Shown one piece after another: positions 1 through 8,155 of a DNA stretch of 11,103 nt. Origin of the DNA: Treponema sp. (lineage in GTDB: Bacteria > Spirochaetota > Spirochaetia > Treponematales > Breznakiellaceae); NCBI GenBank assembly GCA_031276685.1, contig JAISMQ010000128.1:1-11103 (forward strand), written 5' to 3'. Every line of letters begins with the position of its first letter. Position 1 is the first letter of the stretch. Under the pieces are notes generated by a model. It saw nothing but the letters and a program-made list of their open reading frames with translations, made no database searches and was not told the origin of the DNA. The translations under genes and the position numbers were made by a program.

Positions 1-860
1 ATGCCGGAAATAAAGTAGCGCTGCAGGAAGGGGTACACCGCCAGCATCGGTATCATCGCGATAAAAACCTTGGCGGCGTTCAGGGATTTGTTGGAAAGCC
101 TGAACAGGTTTTCTATCACGTCTTTGGAAATGGCGGAAGTCTGGATATTCACCACGAGCTGCTGGATATAGGTTTGCAGGGGGTAGCGGTTTTTGTTGGT
201 GGTAAGCACCAGGCCCTGGAAAAATTCGTTCCAGTGGTACACCCCGGTAAACAGCACGATGGTCGCGATTACGGGGATAGAGCAGGGCACGACAATCGAA
301 AAGAGGATCTTCCAGGGCCCCGCGCCGTCCACGACGGCGGCCTCCTCCAGGTCGCGGGGGATCCCCCGGAAAAAATTCACCATCAGGATCAGGTTGAAAA
401 CCGGAAGGCTCCCCGCCAGCACCAGTGCCCAGATTGAATCGATAAGGCCGTAGTTCCGCACCGTGATGTACCAGGGGATCGTCCCGCCGTTGAAGAGCAT
501 GCAGAAGATCACGACCCACATCAGGGCGTTGCGGGGGCGGAATTCCCGCGTGTGTTTGGAAAAGGGGTAGGCCGTCATGACAAGGACCAGGATTGTAAAA
601 AAGGTCCCCAGGACGGTCCGCTGGACGGAAATCCAGAAGGAGTTGAAAAACGCGATGTCCTTTACGATCTCCCGGTAGGAGATCAGCGTAAAGCCGACGG
701 GGTAGAACGTAACCAGCCCCGAGTTGGCGGCGGCCTTGTCGGAGACGGAAAGGCAGAAGGCGTACCACAGGGGGTAGAGGCAGGAAAAGCCGAGGAAGCC
801 CATAATAAAAATGTTCACGGCGTTAAATATCCGCTCGCTTGCATGTCTGGCCCGAATCAT
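1..860 (-). CDS. Carbohydrate ABC transporter permease, LplC/MalG-like (3' end cut by window)
   Basis: This is an inner-membrane permease subunit of a CUT1-type sugar/oligosaccharide importer. Translating the minus strand from the ATG at 860 gives 286 complete codons, and the frame is still open at base 1. The last visible residues (LQRYFISG) are where family members have only about 10-20 residues left, so little is missing. The conserved cytoplasmic EAA loop is at residues about 171-192 (LEEAAVVDGAG then a VP pair), the site that docks on the ATPase. Hydrophobic segments lie near residues 11-37, 80-99, 112-125, 145-163, 185-205 and 262-280. A strong Shine-Dalgarno AGGAGG sits 4 nt before the ATG and overlaps the stop of the upstream permease, so the pair is tightly coupled. 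The family assignment is firm. The substrate cannot be read from the sequence. Confidence 0.93.
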   Translation of the reverse strand, partial: MIRARHASERIFNAVNIFIMGFLGFSCLYPLWYAFCLSVSDKAAANSGLVTFYPVGFTLISYREIVKDIAFFNSFWISVQRTVLGTFFTILVLVMTAYPFSKHTREFRPRNALMWVVIFCMLFNGGTIPWYITVRNYGLIDSIWALVLAGSLPVFNLILMVNFFRGIPRDLEEAAVVDGAGPWKILFSIVVPCSIPVIATIVLFTGVYHWNEFFQGLVLTTNKNRYPLQTYIQQLVVNIQTSAISKDVIENLFRLSNKSLNAAKVFIAMIPMLAVYPFLQRYFISG

Positions 861-868
861 ACTGCCTC

Positions 869-1762
869 CTAAAAAACCCGGTAATCGGCCGCTTTGTAGG
901 CCGCAACCCAGGAGCCCGCGATAAGCGCGAAGCTTACCACCGACTTGAAAAGCCCGGCGGCGGTGGCAAGGGAAAACTGGAGGTTGATAAGCCCCATGCG
1001 GTACACCCAGGTGTCGATAATATCCCCGGTGGAGTACACCATGGGGTTGTAAAGGTTGTAGATCTGGTCAAACCCGGCGTTCAGCACGTTGCCCAGGCCC
1101 AGGACCCCCAGCACAACAATGGTGCTGCTGATCCCCGGCAGCGTGACATGCCAGGCAGAACTCAGCCGCCCCGCCCCGTCGATGGCGGCGGCCTCGTACA
1201 GGCTGGGGTTGATGGCGGTCAGGGCGGCCAGGAAGATCACCGCGTTGTAGCCGAATTCCTTCCACACCTCGGTCCCGATTACAAGCTGCCGGAATATGGA
1301 GGCGTCGGTCATCCACACCCTTGGCTCCGCGCCGAAAAACGCAGCAACGCTGTTCAGCATCCCCCGGTAGCCGAAAATATTCAGCACGACGCTTGCCAGA
1401 ATAACCCAGGAGATAAAATGGGGAAGGTAGACGGCGGTCTGGATAAATTTTTTGTAGCCCTGTACGCGCACCTCGTTCAGAAGCAGGGCGAAGACCAGGG
1501 GGATAAGCAGGTTGAAGAACATTTTGCCCGCCGCGATAAGCAGCGTGTTGATGATTACCTGCCGCGAGTCGCCCAGCAGCAGCAGGTACTTAAAGTTTTC
1601 AAGCCCCGCCCACCGGGAGCCGAGGATCCCCCGGCCGGGGTTGAAATCCTGAAAGGCCATCACGATTCCGAACATGGGAACGATGCTGAACATGAACAGC
1701 CACAGGAAACCCGGCAGGATCATGAGCCCGTAGTGGGCCTGAAGCGCCAAACGTCTTTTCAT
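869..1762 (-). CDS. Carbohydrate ABC transporter permease, LplB/YtePQ-like
   Basis: This is the partner inner-membrane permease, 297 aa, the usual length for the family. It opens with a short basic stretch and a first membrane segment at about residues 13-37 (LPGFLWLFMFSIVPMFGIVM), the typical LplB start. The EAA loop is at residues 190-209 (EAAAIDGAG, ending in LP), where the transporter ATPase binds. The last membrane helix is at about 270-288. Its ATG lies 15 nt after the binding-protein stop with no good Shine-Dalgarno at normal distance, so translation is probably coupled to the upstream gene. Its own TAG stop is 8 nt before the next permease. Substrate is unknown. The Lpl-type relatives include importers for complex or uronic oligosaccharides, but that is family knowledge, not evidence here. 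Confidence 0.95.
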   Translation of the reverse strand: MKRRLALQAHYGLMILPGFLWLFMFSIVPMFGIVMAFQDFNPGRGILGSRWAGLENFKYLLLLGDSRQVIINTLLIAAGKMFFNLLIPLVFALLLNEVRVQGYKKFIQTAVYLPHFISWVILASVVLNIFGYRGMLNSVAAFFGAEPRVWMTDASIFRQLVIGTEVWKEFGYNAVIFLAALTAINPSLYEAAAIDGAGRLSSAWHVTLPGISSTIVVLGVLGLGNVLNAGFDQIYNLYNPMVYSTGDIIDTWVYRMGLINLQFSLATAAGLFKSVVSFALIAGSWVAAYKAADYRVF

Positions 1763-1777
1763 CGGCGGGCCCGGGGC

Positions 1778-3481
1778 TCAGTTCCTTAAAACCTGGGCCG
1801 AAAGATCGTCCAGAATAGCCTGGCCCCCCTGCGCCTTCCAGTCGGCGGCGAATTTGTCAAAGGCGTCCATACCGGCCTTCCCGGTGATGATCTTCATCAT
1901 CACTTCGGATTCCATCTTCCATAAGTTTGGCCAGCGCTGTTCGAGCAGGTCCGTCATGCTGTAGGTAACGCTGTACACCTCTTTGTCAACTTTCGTGGTG
2001 GCGTAGGGCCGGTTGCCGACCATAATCGAGTAGGACCTGTTAAAGTACCCGGCGTTGGACAGGTTGAAATCCGTGATTGCAAGCTCCCTGGCGGGGGAAT
2101 AGCCGGGGATCGTGGCCCTGATAATCTGCGCGTCGTGGTAGATAAACTTGTAGATCGACATAGGATCGTTGTAATCCTCCGGTTCGGCCTGGCCGTTCAG
2201 GACCTTGAGCAGTTCGCGGTACTCGTACTCCGTCTCGTCCGCCGCGGCGGCCACAACGCGCAGGGGGTACCAGCCGATAGCGACGCTGGTGTCGAAGGAG
2301 GACTCGTCCCGGACCAGGGCGTTGTACATGATGATGATCGCCGCCGCCGTGTCGGGGGAAGCCCTTTTGCTGATAAGGCAGGCCGCGAAACTGGGCGCGG
2401 GCATGTGGAGGTTCCATTCGCCCGAATCGGAATACACCGGGTAGGACTGCCAGTTCGCGCGGGGGTTGTTCTTAAAAGAATCGCTGTTCCCGTAGCCGAT
2501 GCACCACCAGGGGCCGAAGCGCATGCCGGCCTGGTTCGCGTTGACCGGCTCGCCGGAACTGTCGCGGCTCCCAAGTTCGGGGTCCAGCAGCCCCTCTTTG
2601 TACCAGCGGGCCAGGCGCGCCAGCGGTTCTTTCATCCGGGGGTCAAGGGAGCCGTAGGAAACGGTCCCGTCCCCGTTGTCAAGGAAAAAGCCGGGGTACA
2701 GGTCGTATGCCTGGAAAACGGGGTCAAGGCCGCCGACCAGGCTGGAAGACTCGATAAAATTGCAGTACAGCTTGGTGTTCTTATCCGGCCCGATAATCGG
2801 GATAGTCGCGTTTCCGGCGGGCTTCTTTTCCTTGAACACGCGGGCGGCGTTTTCTATGTCGTCAAGGGTCCGGGGGACGGGCAGGCCGTACATGTCGAGC
2901 CACTGTTTCTGGACGGTAAGGATATGGACCCCGTCGGTGGTAACCACGACGCCGGGAAGGGCGATCATCTTGCCGTTGTAAGTGACCAGCTTCATGACCC
3001 GGCCCCCGGTCGTATCGAAGATCTTCCGTACCTGGGAAGATGCGTAGCGCGAAAACAGATCTCCAATGTCGTAGAGCATGTCCGATTTGGCGGCTTTAAG
3101 CATGTAGGTGTGGGATCCTACGCTGAGTCCGTCGGGCATAGTATTGCTGGCGATGCACAGCGATACTTTCTGGGTGTAGTCGTTCCCGCTGGCGGCGGAC
3201 CAGTCAACAATAACGTTGATGTTGTAGTTGTCCCGCAGGTACCTGGTGTACTGGTTGTTCTGCAGGCTGTCCCCCGGCGGAAGCGTAGTATCGATGGGGT
3301 TGACGCTCATCCCGATATGGACATCTACGGGTTTGTCGAATTTGCTAAAGGCCAGGGCGTCCCCCGCCAGCCCCGAAGGCGACAGGCCGGGCGTTCCGCC
3401 TGCCCCGGAACCCGATTTTCCCGAACAGGACATGCCGTACACGGCAAGGACAATAGCGATACAGGCGCATAGTTTTTTCAT
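1778..3481 (-). CDS. Extracellular solute-binding lipoprotein of a sugar ABC importer (LplA-like)
   Basis: This is a 567-aa periplasm- or surface-anchored binding protein that should capture the sugar and pass it to the two permeases downstream. I chose the ATG at 3481 (MKKLCACIA) because it gives a proper lipoprotein signal: KK, a hydrophobic run, then GMSC with the lipidated cysteine at residue 19. GGAGAG is 6 nt upstream. A 23-residue upstream extension of the same frame has neither. The mature protein starts with a flexible Ser/Gly/Pro linker and ends with a stretch typical of this family (DAFDKFAADWKAQGGQ). It contains the large alpha/beta lobes of the LplA type and is of normal length. 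Relaxed lipoboxes like this one are common in spirochaetes. No ATPase is encoded nearby, so a shared MsmX-type ATPase elsewhere is likely. Ligand unknown. Confidence 0.93.
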   Translation of the reverse strand: MKKLCACIAIVLAVYGMSCSGKSGSGAGGTPGLSPSGLAGDALAFSKFDKPVDVHIGMSVNPIDTTLPPGDSLQNNQYTRYLRDNYNINVIVDWSAASGNDYTQKVSLCIASNTMPDGLSVGSHTYMLKAAKSDMLYDIGDLFSRYASSQVRKIFDTTGGRVMKLVTYNGKMIALPGVVVTTDGVHILTVQKQWLDMYGLPVPRTLDDIENAARVFKEKKPAGNATIPIIGPDKNTKLYCNFIESSSLVGGLDPVFQAYDLYPGFFLDNGDGTVSYGSLDPRMKEPLARLARWYKEGLLDPELGSRDSSGEPVNANQAGMRFGPWWCIGYGNSDSFKNNPRANWQSYPVYSDSGEWNLHMPAPSFAACLISKRASPDTAAAIIIMYNALVRDESSFDTSVAIGWYPLRVVAAAADETEYEYRELLKVLNGQAEPEDYNDPMSIYKFIYHDAQIIRATIPGYSPARELAITDFNLSNAGYFNRSYSIMVGNRPYATTKVDKEVYSVTYSMTDLLEQRWPNLWKMESEVMMKIITGKAGMDAFDKFAADWKAQGGQAILDDLSAQVLRN

Positions 3482-3503
3482 AAAGCTCTCCGTTGGTTTC
3501 TTA

Positions 3504-3523
3504 GGATCAATCCTTGGATCAAG
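3504..3523. repeat. Paired GGATCAA half-sites in the importer operon leader
   Basis: Upstream of the binding-protein gene, GGATCAA occurs twice in direct orientation (3504-3510 and 3517-3523, 13 bp apart). Each copy is embedded in a small palindrome: AGGAT-CA-ATCCT at 3503-3514 and CTTG-GAT-CAAG at 3513-3523. They lie 22-42 bp before the start codon, inside the 135-bp gap after the helicase gene. A regulator operator is possible. The only promoter-like hexamer I see upstream is a minus-strand TAAAAT at 3572-3577 without a good -35 box, so promoter placement is uncertain. Confidence 0.3.
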
Positions 3524-3616
3524 CCTTGCCCTGCCTGCGGGAAGAATCAAGGAACGCCGCCGGATAACAGTATTTTAATCGCCGCTTAGTGCAGAAAAAA
3601 GGAAAATGGGCCTGTT

Positions 3617-6088
3617 TCAGGAAAACAAAAAGCGTTCGGCAGCCGCGATCAGATCGGCCGATTCGCCAAAGCTGGTCCGGGTTTCCGGCAGGGACCGTAA
3701 AAAGAACTGGCCGTAGCGTTTTTTCAGCAGGCGGCTGTCCAGCACCGCCACGACCCCGTGATCGCTGGAACGGCGCATCAGCCGCCCGAAACCCTGTTTG
3801 AATTTCATCACCGCTTCCGGCAGGGACAGGTCCATAAAGGCGTTGCCCCCTCCTTGTTCCAGGTATTCCCGCCGGGCCTCGAAGACCGGATCGTTGGGGG
3901 TCCTGAAGGGGAGCCGGGCCAGGATCACCAGCCGCAGGGTGTCGCCGGGGGCGTCCACGCCCTCCCAGAAAGAATCGGTGGCGAAGAGGACGGAGCCGGT
4001 GTCCTTGAGGAAGTCCGCCAAAAGGCGGCTCCGGTCGTCGTCCCCCTGTTTAAGGCAGCGGATCCCCGCCTTGGAAAGGGCGGGGGCCGCCGCGCCGTAG
4101 GCGTCCCGCAGGGACTGGTAGGAGGTAAAGAGGACCAGCGCGGAACCCCCCGAACTTAGGATCAGGTCCGTAACCGTCCGGTTCACAAAGCCCTGGTAGC
4201 CGGGATCCTCCGGCGGCGGGGCGTCGCAGGGGACCCCCAGGAGCACGCTGGAACTGTAGGGGAACGGGGACGGGAAGACCCCCCGGAGGGGCGGGCGGCT
4301 GTCCGGGAGTCTGAGGCCGCAGCGGAGTTCCCAGTAGTCGAAGCTCCCCGCGACGGTAAGGGTGGCGGAACAGCAGATCACGGTTTTGCCGGGCCCAAAG
4401 AGGCTTTCTTTCAGGCGTGTGGCCACCTCGATGGGGGTCGCGGTAAAGGCGGCCCAGGAATCCCGCCCCTTCCCGCCGCGCCGTTCCAGCCACATCACCT
4501 CCCCGGGCCGCTCCCGGTATTCTTCGAAGGCGCTGCAGACGGCCCCGGTACGTTCCAGGCGGCGCAGCACGGCCCCGGTCTCCCAGACGGCGGGGTCCTC
4601 CCGGTCGTCCGCCGGAACCCGCTCCAGCAGGTCCCGGATCAGATTCGCCAGATGGCCGATCCCCTTCCGCAGGGCGGCAAGCGGAAAGGCCAGGCTACGG
4701 GCCTCCCGCGCAGGGCTTAGCCTGAAAGCCCCCTCTTCCCCGCAGAGGGCCAGGGCCGCCTGGTCCAGCTCGTCCGCGATCCCCCGGATTCCGTCGATGC
4801 TCTCCACCAGTTGGTCGAGTTTTTCCTCGTTCCGGCCCATTCCGGGGATTTTAAGGAGCAGCCCGGCGCGCCTGGCCTGCTTCCGGCGGTAAAGGCGGCC
4901 CAACTGGCGGAGGACGGACAGGCGGCTGAACTCGTTGGAAAAGAAGGCGGTAGCCGCCCCCTCGACGGAGTGGGCTTCGTCCAGGATTATCCGCGTGTAG
5001 GGGGGCAGGACCACGGTGCTGTCGTAGCCCGCACCCTCCCGCCGCGCCGCCAGGTCCGCGAACAGGAGGTGGTGGTTCACCACGAGGATCCGGGCGTCCG
5101 CCGCCTCGCGGCGCAGGGAAAGGACGAAGCAGCGCTCGCGCCAGGGGCAGCGCATCCCCATGCAGAGGTCCGCCTCCGAGGAGACGCGGGGCCAGATCCC
5201 CTCCTGGGGCAGGAACGGAAGCTCCGAGCGGCTGCCTGTGGCGCTTGCCTCCGCCCAGGACGCTATGCGGTGAAGCTCCGCGATCTCCCCCTCGTCCAGA
5301 ATCGGCTCTTTCAGGGCATCGTCCAGCCGCCGGAGGCAGAGGTAGTTCCCCCGGCCCTTTATCAGCGCCGTCTTGATCTTCTTTCCCGCCGGGCCCAGGG
5401 CGGCCCGCACCAGCGGGATGTCCTTGTCGAAAAGCTGCTGCTGCAGCGTGATGGTGGCGGTGGAGATAACGATCCGCTCGTCGTTGTCCAGGGCGAAGCT
5501 CAGGGCCGGGAGCAGGTAGGCGAAGGACTTTCCCACCCCGGTCCCCGCCTCGCAGAGGACCACGGCGGACTCGTTAAAGCCCCGGACAACCAGGCGCATC
5601 ATCCCAAGCTGGCTTTCCCGGGGCTCGAAGGACACCAGCCGCGCGGCGATCTCCCCCCCTTCCCGGAGGGAGGCGCAGAGCTTGTCCGGGTCCAGGGCCC
5701 TGGCCTTCCGCCGTCTGACAGGCTCGGCCACCACGTAGACTTCCTCCACCGGGTTGTCCACGATAAAGGCCCCGATCCCCCCCTCCGCCGCCCGGCCGGA
5801 GATAGCCAGATCGTTGTCGCTGGGGGTAAGGAAGCCGGAAGGGTGGTTGTGGATAAACACGTCGGGGGATTCCCCCTCGTCGGTGATAAGGGCCAGCACC
5901 TCCCGGTCCGTCCCCCGCGCCGTCACCCGGATCCGGGCCACCAGCCCTTCTTCGTCCAGGTAGCCCAGGGCCAGGACCTCGTTGCCCCCGGCGGCGGCTA
6001 TTTCTTCCCGCAGATTTTCCAGGCAGCCCCCGGTAAACCGTTTGTCGGCCTTCACGCTTTTTTCCTTCACCGGCACGGGTAGTTTCAA
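3617..6088 (-). CDS. DinG/XPD-family Fe-S DNA helicase with N-terminal RadC-like JAB domain
   Basis: An 823-aa predicted ATP-dependent 5'-3' DNA helicase for repair or replication-fork rescue. The start is a TTG at 6088 with TAGGG 8 nt upstream. Residues about 15-125 form a RadC-like JAB/JAMM domain: a candidate ligand Glu37, then HNHPSG at 80-85, giving H80-x-H82-x7-S90-x2-D93, the complete metal-binding signature. From about residue 155 comes the superfamily-2 helicase: Walker A AGTGVGKS at 181-188, four Fe-S cysteines C251, C309, C314 and C320, DEAH at 370-373, SATL at 574-577, motif V near 702-716 and motif VI QGFGRLMRR at 765-773. All catalytic motifs are intact. DinG relatives in Firmicutes carry a DnaQ-type exonuclease in this position, so JAB appears to replace it. 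The next minus-strand gene is the importer, 135 bp on and probably unrelated. Confidence 0.93.
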   Translation of the reverse strand: MKLPVPVKEKSVKADKRFTGGCLENLREEIAAAGGNEVLALGYLDEEGLVARIRVTARGTDREVLALITDEGESPDVFIHNHPSGFLTPSDNDLAISGRAAEGGIGAFIVDNPVEEVYVVAEPVRRRKARALDPDKLCASLREGGEIAARLVSFEPRESQLGMMRLVVRGFNESAVVLCEAGTGVGKSFAYLLPALSFALDNDERIVISTATITLQQQLFDKDIPLVRAALGPAGKKIKTALIKGRGNYLCLRRLDDALKEPILDEGEIAELHRIASWAEASATGSRSELPFLPQEGIWPRVSSEADLCMGMRCPWRERCFVLSLRREAADARILVVNHHLLFADLAARREGAGYDSTVVLPPYTRIILDEAHSVEGAATAFFSNEFSRLSVLRQLGRLYRRKQARRAGLLLKIPGMGRNEEKLDQLVESIDGIRGIADELDQAALALCGEEGAFRLSPAREARSLAFPLAALRKGIGHLANLIRDLLERVPADDREDPAVWETGAVLRRLERTGAVCSAFEEYRERPGEVMWLERRGGKGRDSWAAFTATPIEVATRLKESLFGPGKTVICCSATLTVAGSFDYWELRCGLRLPDSRPPLRGVFPSPFPYSSSVLLGVPCDAPPPEDPGYQGFVNRTVTDLILSSGGSALVLFTSYQSLRDAYGAAAPALSKAGIRCLKQGDDDRSRLLADFLKDTGSVLFATDSFWEGVDAPGDTLRLVILARLPFRTPNDPVFEARREYLEQGGGNAFMDLSLPEAVMKFKQGFGRLMRRSSDHGVVAVLDSRLLKKRYGQFFLRSLPETRTSFGESADLIAAAERFLFS

Positions 6089-6122
6089 ATGGAACGCCCT
6101 ACTTGCCGCAGATGCCGATTTA

Positions 6123-6128
6123 TATAAT
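6123..6128 (+). promoter_or_regulatory. Candidate -10 box for the flavodiiron gene
   Basis: The 61-bp divergent spacer holds an exact TATAAT 21 bp before the flavodiiron ATG, in an AT-rich patch unlike its GC-rich surroundings. The best upstream partner is TTGCCG at 6103-6108, but the spacing of 14 bp is short, so the -35 element is weak or replaced by an activator. GAGG at 6140-6143 is the ribosome binding site. The helicase promoter must share this same spacer on the other strand; a TATGAT there is the only candidate. Confidence 0.5.
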
Positions 6129-6149
6129 CATATCTACTTGAGGTTATTT

Positions 6150-8036
6150 ATGGCACACAATGAACGGCTTATTACAGACGGCGTCTACTGGATCGGCGGG
6201 AACGACCGGCGGCTTTCCGTTTTCGAAGGCGTCTACCCTTCCGAGCGGGGGGTTTCCTATAACAGCTACCTGGCGCTTGATGAAAAAAACGTACTCCTTG
6301 ATACGGTTGACAAGGCGGTCGGCGGCGTTTTTTTTGAAAATCTGGAGTTCCTGCTCAAGGGCAAGAGCCTTGACTACGCGATTATCCACCACATGGAGCC
6401 GGATCACAGCGCCTGCCTTGCGGAACTTCTGCTCCGTTACCCGGCGCTTACGGTCGTCTGCACCGAAAAATCGGCGGCCATGATCGGGCAGTTTTTTAAT
6501 TTCCAGGCGGGCGCCGGGGGGGGCGCGGAACGCGCCCCGCGGATCAGAATCGTCAAAGAGGGGGACACGCTTTCTTCCGGCAGGCGGACCTACACCTTTG
6601 CCGAGGCCCCCATGGTCCACTGGCCGGAGGTCATGGTGTCCTACGAGTCTTACGACAGGATCCTCTATTCGGCGGACGCCTTCGGCAGCTTCGGCGCCAT
6701 CGACGGCAACCTGTTCGCCGACGAGGCGGACTACGCGGGCGTATGGCTTGACGATGCCCGGCGCTACTACACCAACATCGTGGGAAAGTACGGCCCCCAG
6801 GTGCTGGCGGCGCTGGACAAGATCGCGCCGCTGGACATTGCGATGATCTGCCCCCTGCACGGGCTGGTGTGGCGTAAAAACCTGAATTTTTTCCTGGAAA
6901 AGTACCGGCGCTGGGCAAGCTACACCCCGGAGGATAACACGGTCCTTATCGCCTACTCCTCGGTCTACGGCAACACGGAAAACGCGGTCAACGTCCTGGC
7001 GGCGGCCCTGGCGGACCGGGGGGTAAAAAAAATCACCGTCTACGACGTGTCCGCCACCAGGTCCGACGTTATCGTGTCGGAGGTTTTCCGCTGCAGCCAT
7101 GTCGTCTTTGCCGCCACCACCTACAACGCCGGTATTTTTATCAAAATGGACGAGGCCCTGAACGACATCAAGGCCCACCAGATCCGCGACAGGACCGCCG
7201 CCTTTATCGAAAACGGGAGCTGGGCCCCGGTTTCCGGCAAACTCATGCGGGAACTGGTAAGCGCCCTTCCCGGCTGGAAGATCCTGGGCGACACGGTGAC
7301 GATCAATTCGTCCCTCAAAGAGGCGGGCCGCCCCTCCATCGAAAAACTGGCCGATACCATCGCCGCCGATCTGCCCAGGGCCCCGGCGCCCGTTCACGAA
7401 AAAAACGCCGTGGACATCCCGGCCTTCTTCAAGCTGAGCTACGGCCTCTTTCTGCTGACCGTCAGGGACGGCGAAAAGGACAACGGCTGTATTATCAACA
7501 CCGCGGTCCAACTGACCGACACCCCCAAACGGATCACCATTTCGGTTATCAAGGCGAACTACACCGACGAGATCATCCGCAAGACCGGGATCTTCAACGT
7601 TTCTGTCCTAAGCGCCGATACCCCGTTCAAGGTCTTCCGGCATTTCGGCTTCCAAAGCGGCAGGACTGCGGACAAGTTCGCCGGGCCCCTGGACCCCAAG
7701 GGCCCCGGCCCCGCCCGCAGCGCCAACGGCCTTATCTACGCCCCGGTCTACGGGAACGCCTTTATCTCCGGCAAGGTCATCGATTCAAAGGACTGGGGGA
7801 CCCACACCCTCTACGTCGCGGAAGTGACCGAGGCCGCCGTCCTTTCTAACGAGCCTTCGGTTACGTACCAGTACTACGCCGACCATATCAAGCCCAAGCC
7901 CCCGGCCTCCGCGGCAAAGAAAAAAGGCTGGGTCTGCAAGGTCTGCGGCTACATCCACGAAGGGGAGGAACTCCCGCCGGATTTCGTCTGCCCCATCTGC
8001 AATCACGGCGCCGACGCCTTCGAAAAACTGGGCTGA
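6150..8036 (+). CDS. Multidomain flavodiiron protein (diiron, flavodoxin, flavin reductase, rubredoxin)
   Basis: A 628-aa predicted cytoplasmic O2 and/or NO reductase that protects an anaerobe from oxidative or nitrosative stress. The ATG at 6150 has GAGG 6 nt upstream and matches the usual family N-terminus. The frame is open further upstream but without family similarity. Residues 1-255 are the metallo-beta-lactamase-like diiron core with every ligand present: H81, E83, D85 (H86 next), H157, D176 and H237. Residues about 264-410 are flavodoxin (phosphate loop SSVYGNTE at 270-277). Residues about 422-580 resemble the FMN-binding flavin-reductase domain. Residues 593-628 are rubredoxin with C596, C599, C614 and C617. 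The rubredoxin is the short-spaced type, 14 residues between the pairs rather than about 29, as in rubrerythrin. A Gly-rich insertion sits at 120-130. All electron-transfer modules are in one chain. Confidence 0.95.
   Translation: MAHNERLITDGVYWIGGNDRRLSVFEGVYPSERGVSYNSYLALDEKNVLLDTVDKAVGGVFFENLEFLLKGKSLDYAIIHHMEPDHSACLAELLLRYPALTVVCTEKSAAMIGQFFNFQAGAGGGAERAPRIRIVKEGDTLSSGRRTYTFAEAPMVHWPEVMVSYESYDRILYSADAFGSFGAIDGNLFADEADYAGVWLDDARRYYTNIVGKYGPQVLAALDKIAPLDIAMICPLHGLVWRKNLNFFLEKYRRWASYTPEDNTVLIAYSSVYGNTENAVNVLAAALADRGVKKITVYDVSATRSDVIVSEVFRCSHVVFAATTYNAGIFIKMDEALNDIKAHQIRDRTAAFIENGSWAPVSGKLMRELVSALPGWKILGDTVTINSSLKEAGRPSIEKLADTIAADLPRAPAPVHEKNAVDIPAFFKLSYGLFLLTVRDGEKDNGCIINTAVQLTDTPKRITISVIKANYTDEIIRKTGIFNVSVLSADTPFKVFRHFGFQSGRTADKFAGPLDPKGPGPARSANGLIYAPVYGNAFISGKVIDSKDWGTHTLYVAEVTEAAVLSNEPSVTYQYYADHIKPKPPASAAKKKGWVCKVCGYIHEGEELPPDFVCPICNHGADAFEKLG
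6520..6538 (+). repeat. Perfect GC hairpin next to a G8 tract inside the flavodiiron gene
   Basis: GGGGCGCG (6520-6527) and CGCGCCCC (6531-6538) form an 8-bp perfect stem with a 3-nt loop. The run of eight G at 6516-6523 overlaps its left arm. It encodes the Gly-rich insertion (about residues 120-130) that separates the HxExD ligands from H157, so it falls in a loop rather than in the catalytic core. Confidence 0.6.
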
Positions 8037-8041
8037 ACTTC

Positions 8042-8087
8042 GCGCTGGCCCTGGCAGAACCGATACATATAAAGCCAGGGCCCGCGC
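8042..8087 (+). repeat. GC-rich palindrome after the flavodiiron gene
   Basis: GCGCTGGCCCTGGC (8042-8055) pairs with GCCAGGGCCCGCGC (8074-8087) at 13 of 14 positions around an 18-nt AT-rich loop. It begins 5 nt after the flavodiiron stop and could protect the transcript 3' end. It is not a classical terminator because no T-run follows; the next bases are ATATAAAAAAT. A weak AT hairpin (TATAAAA at 8089-8095 with TTTTATA at 8106-8112) comes next. The core GCGCTGGCCCTG is repeated in the element downstream. Confidence 0.7.
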
Positions 8088-8155
8088 ATATAAAAAATGG
8101 GGCCGTTTTATACCTTTCACGCCGATGTTTTACCTTCCACGTATGCTAACCTTAT

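Noticed and set aside
1..3481. Missing ATPase as a sign of a broken transporter
   Set aside because: Lpl-type sugar importers commonly lack a local ATPase gene and share one encoded elsewhere. The permeases keep intact EAA loops.
839..6082. Several plus-strand open frames over 300 codons opposite the importer and helicase genes
   Set aside because: They are low-complexity antisense translations of genes with intact conserved motifs and have no good ribosome binding sites.
5982..6149. In-frame N-terminal extension of the flavodiiron protein
   Set aside because: It would overlap the helicase gene, contains the TATAAT box and has no family similarity. The ATG at 6150 has a proper ribosome binding site.
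6144..7511. 455-codon minus-strand frame opposite the flavodiiron gene
   Set aside because: It is antisense to all the diiron ligands and the flavodoxin motif, and the product resembles no protein family I know.
8042..8112. Rho-independent terminator for the flavodiiron gene
   Set aside because: The stem is strong, but neither strand has a T-run directly after it.
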